From: Haloplasma contractile SSD-17B
Lineage (GTDB): Bacteria; Bacillota_I; Bacilli_A; Haloplasmatales; Haloplasmataceae
Length of the DNA stretch: 64,000 nucleotides
Direction: 5' to 3'
NCBI RefSeq assembly: GCF_000215935.2
Contig: NZ_AFNU02000009.1
Coordinates: 62,001-126,000 of the forward strand
Shown here: positions 57,491 through 64,000 of the stretch, piece by piece
Layout of the letters: every line of letters begins with the position of its first letter
Position numbering within the stretch: position 1 is the first letter of the stretch
Position numbers and translations under genes: made by a program
Notes under the pieces: model-generated
The model's input: the letters and a program-made list of their open reading frames with translations, nothing else
Told to the model about the DNA's origin: nothing
Database searches by the model: none

Positions 57491-58183
57491 CTATATATTA
57501 GGATTTCTTTTTTGAATACCATTTAAATTCATAGTGAAATTTAATATCGTAATGATTAAAATTAACATTAGATTGACAAGGATCCCAAACCAATCTAAAT
57601 AAGAATTTAATAAATTACCACCTAAAATAAAGACAGTCCAGTAGGAGATAAAAAACATCATTAGAAAAAACGAAATGCTATCATAAATTAATAATTTTCT
57701 ATCCCTAATTAATTGTTGATTATAATACGTTTCTAATTCATCATTATAATCAACAAATTTAACATAACTTGTATGCCTCGGAATTTTAATTTTTTTCGAA
57801 TAATTAGATTTTATCTCTTCTTCAACCTTAAATATGTAAATCAGTTTCTGCTTTTTATTATAAAAATAAATTAATATATTAACACTATTAACATTTTCAC
57901 CATATTCGTATATTAAACTTAAGTTTTTATGATTTTTACTGATCATATATCGTTTAATTGTATTGTTTTTATAACTGTTTGTTTGATAGATTTTATTGGT
58001 ACTAAAATCTTTTTTAGATTTCGAATGAATTGTTTTTGTATCAATTAATGTATCTTCTTCTAAATAATAAAATCCTTCGACATTTGGAATTTTTTTGCTA
58101 ACTATTTTTTTGAATTTTATTCTTAATATATTTAATAGTATAACTATACACAATGCGATAATTGAAGCTAATCCTAAATACAT
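57491..58183 (-). CDS. Membrane protein of unknown function
   Basis: 230 residues: a helix at about 3-22, a basic soluble stretch of about 140 residues with beta-strand character, then two helices (about 170-192 and 200-222) and a short basic tail. I do not recognise the family. Its stop lies 12 bases before the LRR gene and its start touches the stop of the upstream gene, so it belongs to the same transcript. Probably a membrane partner of the repeat proteins. Confidence 0.65.
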   Translation of the reverse strand: MYLGLASIIALCIVILLNILRIKFKKIVSKKIPNVEGFYYLEEDTLIDTKTIHSKSKKDFSTNKIYQTNSYKNNTIKRYMISKNHKNLSLIYEYGENVNSVNILIYFYNKKQKLIYIFKVEEEIKSNYSKKIKIPRHTSYVKFVDYNDELETYYNQQLIRDRKLLIYDSISFFLMMFFISYWTVFILGGNLLNSYLDWFGILVNLMLILIITILNFTMNLNGIQKRNPNI

Positions 58184-59070
58184 TATAATTCCTCACCTTT
58201 ATCATTTTTATAAATAGTCGTTTTATTTGGGAGGCTTTCAAATAAAGCAATTAATTCCTTCTGGGTTTCATCTATTTCTTCTTCATTTTCTAAGCTATTT
58301 CCATGAGCGATCAACAAGTCTTCAATGAGTAACACACTTGAAATTTTAGCAGCTAATACTTTCTCAACCAATATTCTTACTAAAACAAAAGAAACGAGTA
58401 TTTTTACTATTGATAAAATAATAAAGTCAAAGTGGGTATAAGTAAAGTCAATTAATAGATACCCTAATACACCCCATATAACAATTATGATTATATTAAG
58501 AGAATATATATTAAGTAAAGACACTATTCCTTTTTTATTCATTAAGCTAAAATTCGTTTGGATTACTTCTCCAATCTGAATATCTTCATTATCTTTTATA
58601 ATATAAGATGTAGGAGCAAATTTGACATGAACCAGAACAACAAATAATATACCAATAATAATTCCTGGTATTAAAAATATGTATTGAATAACATTATAAT
58701 TAAGATTAGTCATTTTATCCATTTCAATACCTAAATTTACTGTGGCTTTTGTGATCTTATGAATAACCCAAACTCCAGAAACCATTATACCCATTTTTAT
58801 TAAGTACAACATTAAAGATATCCAATACTTTTTATACGAATTTGCATCATCAAATATTTTTTCAAATTTAAAATCATTATGTTCAATTACTTCATCGATT
58901 AGTCTATAATGACCTAATCCAAAGATTGGTTCAAGGATTACTATTACCTTTGATATTAAACAAGTCCCAAGAAAAACAAAGTACTTTAGAAATAATATAA
59001 TATCTTTATAAAATACCTTTCTTGCCAACCTGCTCCCTCTTCTATAATAATATAATTTTTTTCGATTCAT
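58183..59070 (-). CDS. Polytopic membrane protein of unknown function
   Basis: 295 residues with about five helices (near 27-47, 85-105, 130-158, 190-210 and 213-240) and a C-terminal acidic cytosolic tail (EEEIDETQKELIALFESL). No signature motif is recognised. It lies 27 bases after the giant repeat protein and adjoins the next membrane gene by one base. The layout could be an export or anchoring component for the giant protein, but nothing in its sequence proves this. Confidence 0.65.
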   Translation of the reverse strand: MNRKKLYYYRRGSRLARKVFYKDIILFLKYFVFLGTCLISKVIVILEPIFGLGHYRLIDEVIEHNDFKFEKIFDDANSYKKYWISLMLYLIKMGIMVSGVWVIHKITKATVNLGIEMDKMTNLNYNVIQYIFLIPGIIIGILFVVLVHVKFAPTSYIIKDNEDIQIGEVIQTNFSLMNKKGIVSLLNIYSLNIIIIVIWGVLGYLLIDFTYTHFDFIILSIVKILVSFVLVRILVEKVLAAKISSVLLIEDLLIAHGNSLENEEEIDETQKELIALFESLPNKTTIYKNDKGEEL

Positions 59071-59097
59071 ATAGCTACCCTTTACTTCCTTTCTATA

Positions 59098-62000
59098 TTA
59101 TTCGAAAACCTCTAATATTCCTATGTTTTTTGAAATACTATAATTTTCAGTAACAGTGTTACCATATTGATCCCTAATGATCACTTCTTTTATGTCATTA
59201 TCAAGTGTTCCAACTTCAGTAATTCCACTATCTGGCCAAACAATCTCAATTTCATGACCTTCAGCTAAGCTTCCTTTAGAGATGCTATAAATATGGTGAA
59301 TTAACTCTTCTTCATCATAGGTTTTTTCTGCTGACATTGTTTTGACTTCAATTTCTCTTTTTAAAACTTCTAAAACTTCTGAATAAGTAACTATGTTAAA
59401 CTTTGTTGTAACATCATATCCATTTTCATCAAAAACCTTTATGCTATTTTGCTTAATTGACACTTCAACTAGACCTGCATCTGTAATTGTTCCATTAAAA
59501 TCTAAATCTATAGAATATCCTTCTGGTAAGTTTCTAGATGGAATCCAAAAATCATCTTTATTAAGTTCCAACTTATTTCCATCATAAACCTTTTTAGATG
59601 AAAATGGTTTTAATTCAATGGTTATTCGATCATTGTTTGGTACTATTTCAAGGTCACCATAAACACGCCTAATATTATATAAGTTACTAACATCTTCGCC
59701 TGTATCTTTAACAACAATTGCCGAATAAAATCTGTTTCTAATCGATCCAATATTCGTTATTTCAGTATCATTTACAATTACAACCTCATGGTTAGGATCT
59801 AAATTACCATAAATATAATATTCATCTTTAGATAAAGGACTACCATCATATTGCTTCATAGCATCATGGGAGATTATTTCAATCTTTGGTAACACCTCAT
59901 CCTCACTATTACTTTCTTCTACTTTTACATTATCAAATATTTTTAATATTCCGAATATCTTTTCTACATCATATAACGGTTCAACGTTGACACCATCTTC
60001 ATTTTTTATTGTAAAATCAAAATCATTATCTGTTTGTCCTACTTCAGTTATCTTACCTGTAACAGTTACTTCAAGTTTATGATGATCGAGTAACTGTCCA
60101 ATAAGGATCCATTCGTTATAGGTTAAGGCAGTTCCGTCATAATCTTTAGAATCACTACCTGATTCGATTTTTATGTTAATCAAAACATCAGGAGGTAATA
60201 TTTCTAAAATACCATAATCTGATGAAACTTGGTAATTATAAGAAATATCATTGTTTTCTTGATCTAAAATTTGAAAATCAAAATTATTCATTTCTTTTCC
60301 AATATTAATAATTGATCCCGTAATATTTACTAGTAGTGTATGACTACTTAAAACTCCGTCACCATCAACTTGATAGGAGTTTTCCCTTAGTTCAGTTCCA
60401 TCAAATTGCTTAGACTTGTCACCTGATTTTATTGTTATTGTTCTTGGAATAACTTCTAAAATGTTAGCTATTTTTTCAATCTCATAATTATCTGTTACTT
60501 CTTCATTTCCATTATAAATCACTATATCATCATCAATTGTAGTCCAAGTACCTACATTCTGGTTTTCTGAATAGGCTGTTAGATCAACCATTTGACCGTC
60601 AACTAAATTATGACCGATTTCTAAATCTAAATCATATTGTGGCTTAAATATATTAGTTCCATCATATACCTTACTTGTATCTTTAGAAACAACCGTTATA
60701 GGACGCTTCGTTATTTGTAATTCACCATAAGCATAGTCTATTTGGTAATTACCTGTTACTTCTTCTACTCCATCATAGATTGCTATGTCATGACTGGTTG
60801 TAGCCCAAATACCTACATTATGGTTTGAAGAATATGCATGTATGTCTATCGCCTGATTTGTTGCCAGCGATGTATTTAATGCAAAGTTATATGCATCAAT
60901 ATTGAACGTATTATTTCCATCATATATTTTTGTTGAGTCTTCAAAGACCACCGATATCTGGCGCTTCGTTATTTCTAAGTCACTATAAACTGGGGTTAGG
61001 TCATAATTATCCGTTACGTCTTCATTTCCATCATAGATTTCGATGTCATGACTGGTTGTAGCCCAAGTACCAACAGTTTGACTTGGTGAATAAATAGATG
61101 CATTACCGATCGTTTGACCCTCTACTAATTCATTACCACTTTCTAAATTTAAAGCGTATTTTGGTTTGAAAACATTTGTCCCATCATATACCTTGCTTGC
61201 ATAATCAAAAACAACTGTTATAGCTCTTTTATTAATTTTAAAGGTACCATAAACGGGGCTGATTTCGTAGTTTTCGGTAACATTCACATCGTTACTATCC
61301 ATAATAATGGCTGTAAAACTGCTAGGTGTTTTACTATCTCCCCAATTAGGATCAACCATATATACATTTGCATTACTGATTATTTGACCATCAACTAAAT
61401 TATGACCAATTTCAAGATTTAAACCATAGTCAGGTTTAAAAATATTATCTCCATCATATACCTTGCTTGTATCTTTAAAATCAACTGTTATAGGACGCTT
61501 CGTTATTTCTAACAAACTATAAACAGAGTCTATTTCATAATTATCAGTTACTGCTTCAAATCCATCATATATTTCGATGTCATGACTGGTTGTAGTCCAA
61601 GTACCCACAATCTGGTTTTCTGAATAGGCTGTTAGATCAACCATTTGACCGTCAACTAAATTATGACCGCTTTCTAAATCTAAATCATATTGTGGCTTAA
61701 ATATATTAGTTCCATCATATACCTTACTTGTATCTTTAAAAATAACCGTTATAGGACGCTTCGTTATTTGTAATTCACCATAAGCATAGTCTATTTGGTA
61801 ATTATCTGTTACTTCTTCTACTCCATGATAGATTGCTATGTCATGACTGGTTGTAGCCCAAATACCTACATTTTGACTTGATGAATAAGCCATTAGATCA
61901 ATTGATTGACCACTGGCTAAATTATGACCATTTTCTAAATCTAAATAATAACCCGGTTTGAAATTATTATTTCCATCATATATTTTTGTTGAGTCTTCAA

Positions 62001-64000
62001 AGACCAGCGATACATGACGCTTTGTTATTTCTAAGTCACTATAAACTGGGGTTAGGTCATAATTATCCGTTACGTCTTCATTTCCATCATAGATTTCGAT
62101 GTCATAACTGGTTGTATCCCAAGTTCCTACATTTTGACTTGATGAATAAATAGATGCATTACCGATTGTTTGACCCTCGACTAAATCATTACTACTTTCT
62201 AAATCTAAAGCGAATTTTGGTTTAAAAACATTTGTCCCATCATATACCTTGCTTGCATAATCAAAAACAACTGTTATAGGTCGCTTCGTTATTATTAACT
62301 TACCATAAACAGGGGTCATATCATAATTATCTGCTACTTCTTCATTGCCATCATAAATCTTTATGTCATGACTGGTTGTATCCCAAGTTCCTACATTTTG
62401 ACTAGCTGAATAAATAGATCCATCATCTAACGTTTGACCTTCAACTAAACTATTACCACTTTCTAAATCTAAACCGTATTCTGGTTTGAAAACATTATTT
62501 CCATCATATACCTTGCTTGTATCTTTAAAAACAACCGTTATAGGTCGCTTCGTTATTTCTATTTCACCATAAACATAGTCTATTTCATAATTATCTGTTA
62601 CGTCTCCAATGCCATCATAAACCTCTATGTCATGACTGGTTGTAGTCCAAGTCCCTACATTCTGGTTTTCTGAATAGGCTGTTAGATCAACCATTTGACC
62701 TTCAACTAAATTATGACCACTTTCTAAATCTAAATCATAGTCAGGTTTAAAAACATTATTTCCATCATATACCTTACTTGTATTTTTAAATTCGACTGTT
62801 ATAGGTCGCTTCGTTATTTCTATTTCACCATAAATAGAGTCTATTTCATAATTATCTGTTACCTTTTGATTTCCATCATAAACCTCTATATCATGACTGG
62901 TTGTAGTCCAGGTACCTACATTTTGATTTGATGAATAGGCTATTAGATCAACCATTTGACCATCAACTAAATTATTACTACTTTCTATATCTAAATCATA
63001 TTTAGGTTTAAAACGATTTGTTCCATCATATACCTTGCTAGAATCTCTAAAACGAACCGTTATAGGACGTTTTGTTATTTCTAACTCACCATAAACATAG
63101 TCTACTTTATAATTATCCGTTACGTCTTCAATTCCATCATAAATTGTTATTTTATGATTTTCTGTACTCCAAACACCTATATTTTGGTTTGATGAATAAG
63201 CTATTAGATCAATTACTTGGCCTTCAACTAGATTTTTACCACTTTCCAAATCTAGATCGTATCTTGGTTTGAAAATATTGTTTCCATCATATACTTTCGT
63301 TGTATCTTCAAAAACAACTGTTATATTACGTGGTTTTACGACTAATTCGCCCACCCTATATTTAATATTATAGTTACGTGAAACGTCGGCTCCATCTTCA
63401 AATATTTTATAACTAGTGATCACACTTTCACTCGTTCCAACTGTTACTTGAGAACCAATAATTTCATATTCAGCTATTTGATTTGATACTAAACTTCCTC
63501 CGATCACGTCAACCTTTTTACTTTCAAGTGGTGTGGTATCATATTCCCTTTCTTGATATTCTGGTTTTATTTCAATATCCCTAGGTATGACACTTAATTC
63601 ACCAGTTTCTTTTGTTATTGTATAGTTTTGTGTGACATCAAACCCATTTTTATCTAGAATTTTTACCTCATCGATTACGTTTTTACTTATTCCTACTTCT
63701 TTTTGACTACCAATTGCTGAAACAATTATGTCATGTTCTTCATTTAAGTTATCAGTTTCTTCTAATTCTGAGCTCTTTAACAATGTTCCATCATACACTT
63801 TTTCTTGATCTTTTAGTTTAATAGTTATATTACGTGGAGTAAATTCAACTTCTGTTTCCTCAAAGTTAATATTATAATACTCAGTTACATCATTTCCACC
63901 ATTAGTTATGGAGATATCATATCCATTTGCTATTGTATTTGTTTTAGAGGGGTCTATGTAAGTAAATGATAAAAAAGATACTTTATCGCCTTCTATTAAA
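59098..64000 (-). CDS. Giant tandem-repeat surface-type protein (YDG/MBG-like repeats), 5' end outside the window
   Basis: The frame is open from the right edge to TAA at 59098, at least 1,634 residues, and its start is outside. It consists of at least 18 domains of 80-90 residues, each with a K(V)YDG motif at the start, a central hydrophobic strand and a DNYxI..YGxLEI end, as in MBG/YDG adhesin-type domains. Eleven central copies (about 60.44-63.34 kb) are close to identical and 86-88 residues long; the outer ones are diverged. There is no sortase motif or membrane helix at the C-terminus, so any anchor must be elsewhere. Probably an extracellular fibre or adhesin. An N-terminal signal peptide could not be checked. 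Confidence 0.85.
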   Translation of the reverse strand, partial: LIEGDKVSFLSFTYIDPSKTNTIANGYDISITNGGNDVTEYYNINFEETEVEFTPRNITIKLKDQEKVYDGTLLKSSELEETDNLNEEHDIIVSAIGSQKEVGISKNVIDEVKILDKNGFDVTQNYTITKETGELSVIPRDIEIKPEYQEREYDTTPLESKKVDVIGGSLVSNQIAEYEIIGSQVTVGTSESVITSYKIFEDGADVSRNYNIKYRVGELVVKPRNITVVFEDTTKVYDGNNIFKPRYDLDLESGKNLVEGQVIDLIAYSSNQNIGVWSTENHKITIYDGIEDVTDNYKVDYVYGELEITKRPITVRFRDSSKVYDGTNRFKPKYDLDIESSNNLVDGQMVDLIAYSSNQNVGTWTTTSHDIEVYDGNQKVTDNYEIDSIYGEIEITKRPITVEFKNTSKVYDGNNVFKPDYDLDLESGHNLVEGQMVDLTAYSENQNVGTWTTTSHDIEVYDGIGDVTDNYEIDYVYGEIEITKRPITVVFKDTSKVYDGNNVFKPEYGLDLESGNSLVEGQTLDDGSIYSASQNVGTWDTTSHDIKIYDGNEEVADNYDMTPVYGKLIITKRPITVVFDYASKVYDGTNVFKPKFALDLESSNDLVEGQTIGNASIYSSSQNVGTWDTTSYDIEIYDGNEDVTDNYDLTPVYSDLEITKRHVSLVFEDSTKIYDGNNNFKPGYYLDLENGHNLASGQSIDLMAYSSSQNVGIWATTSHDIAIYHGVEEVTDNYQIDYAYGELQITKRPITVIFKDTSKVYDGTNIFKPQYDLDLESGHNLVDGQMVDLTAYSENQIVGTWTTTSHDIEIYDGFEAVTDNYEIDSVYSLLEITKRPITVDFKDTSKVYDGDNIFKPDYGLNLEIGHNLVDGQIISNANVYMVDPNWGDSKTPSSFTAIIMDSNDVNVTENYEISPVYGTFKINKRAITVVFDYASKVYDGTNVFKPKYALNLESGNELVEGQTIGNASIYSPSQTVGTWATTSHDIEIYDGNEDVTDNYDLTPVYSDLEITKRQISVVFEDSTKIYDGNNTFNIDAYNFALNTSLATNQAIDIHAYSSNHNVGIWATTSHDIAIYDGVEEVTGNYQIDYAYGELQITKRPITVVSKDTSKVYDGTNIFKPQYDLDLEIGHNLVDGQMVDLTAYSENQNVGTWTTIDDDIVIYNGNEEVTDNYEIEKIANILEVIPRTITIKSGDKSKQFDGTELRENSYQVDGDGVLSSHTLLVNITGSIINIGKEMNNFDFQILDQENNDISYNYQVSSDYGILEILPPDVLINIKIESGSDSKDYDGTALTYNEWILIGQLLDHHKLEVTVTGKITEVGQTDNDFDFTIKNEDGVNVEPLYDVEKIFGILKIFDNVKVEESNSEDEVLPKIEIISHDAMKQYDGSPLSKDEYYIYGNLDPNHEVVIVNDTEITNIGSIRNRFYSAIVVKDTGEDVSNLYNIRRVYGDLEIVPNNDRITIELKPFSSKKVYDGNKLELNKDDFWIPSRNLPEGYSIDLDFNGTITDAGLVEVSIKQNSIKVFDENGYDVTTKFNIVTYSEVLEVLKREIEVKTMSAEKTYDEEELIHHIYSISKGSLAEGHEIEIVWPDSGITEVGTLDNDIKEVIIRDQYGNTVTENYSISKNIGILEVFE
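60440..63340 (-). repeat. Array of about eleven 260-bp coding repeats with a higher-order period
   Basis: Each unit encodes RPITVxFKDTSKVYDG(N/T)N at its start and IYDG..VTDNYEI..VYGELEITK at its end. Units at about 60961-61220 and 62020-62285 are nearly identical over their length, and their following neighbours also correspond, giving a second period of about 1.06 kb (four units). Confidence 0.85.

Noticed and set aside
60440-63340. The repeat array as a CRISPR or satellite.
   Set aside because: It is one open reading frame of regular protein domains with no spacers.

Overview
The window is low-GC DNA, almost all coding on the minus strand. It uses Shine-Dalgarno starts with a fair number of TTG and GTG starts, and TAA or TAG stops nearly throughout. 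It looks like the chromosome of a low-GC Bacillota bacterium. GlpP-type antitermination, SipW-class signal peptidases, TasA/CalY-like secreted proteins, YjcZ-like micro-proteins, an MreB/Mbl homologue and an OppBCDFA operon all fit that. A lineage near Haloplasma or Turicibacter is my guess, not something the sequence proves. I saw no rRNA, tRNA, CRISPR array, insertion sequence or phage module.

Layout. 1-3.5 kb: 5' part of a glutamate-cysteine ligase-like gene, a YfcE-type phosphodiesterase, a small membrane protein and an amidase. 3.1-9.45 kb: a glycerol regulon with two transcripts (a GlpA-like/NAD(P)-FAD oxidoreductase/DUF1667 trio, and glpFK) plus the antiterminator gene glpP. The two transcripts begin with near-identical leaders ending in terminators, the expected GlpP targets. 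9.6-14.05 kb: a secretion cassette with four proteins carrying AYW-type signal peptides, two SipW-like peptidases, one degenerate SipW paralogue and two predicted c-di-GMP-I riboswitches. 14.4-20.5 kb: hemolysin-III-like protein, cupin, Gfo/Idh/MocA oxidoreductase and a 1.2-kilo-residue SF1 helicase-nuclease. 21.3-27.8 kb: oppBCDFA. 28.4-30.4 kb: gluzincin metallopeptidase and a guanylate-kinase-like protein. 30.9-39.05 kb: an aromatic amino-acid run (chorismate mutase, frameshifted aroE, aroA, hisC, DAHP synthase, tyrA, aroC, aroB); aroD and aroK are not here. 39.7-43.4 kb: tiny Gly/Tyr-rich or basic one-helix proteins, four of them YjcZ-like and too short for routine gene calling, beside an mreB-like gene. 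43.8-49.7 kb: DegV, an AraC-phosphotransferase fusion, a broken lipoprotein gene, a decayed marR with a surviving operator, an MFS exporter and an unrecognised gene relic. 49.7-54.3 kb: serine hydrolase, guaB and a relic of guaA behind a guanine riboswitch. 55-64 kb: an operon-like run encoding a giant tandem-repeat (YDG/MBG-type) protein that enters from the right edge, two membrane proteins, a BspA-type leucine-rich-repeat protein and a desulfoferrodoxin.

The most distinctive system is the secretion cassette. Its two secreted-protein transcripts each have a riboswitch whose visible alternative folds predict activation by c-di-GMP. One cargo carries a chitin-binding-like module, and an apparently inactive signal-peptidase paralogue sits between two active ones. 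Other notable signals are gene decay (guaA, marR, aroE, a lipoprotein, the 49.1-49.8 kb relic) and a higher-order repeat inside the giant surface-type protein.
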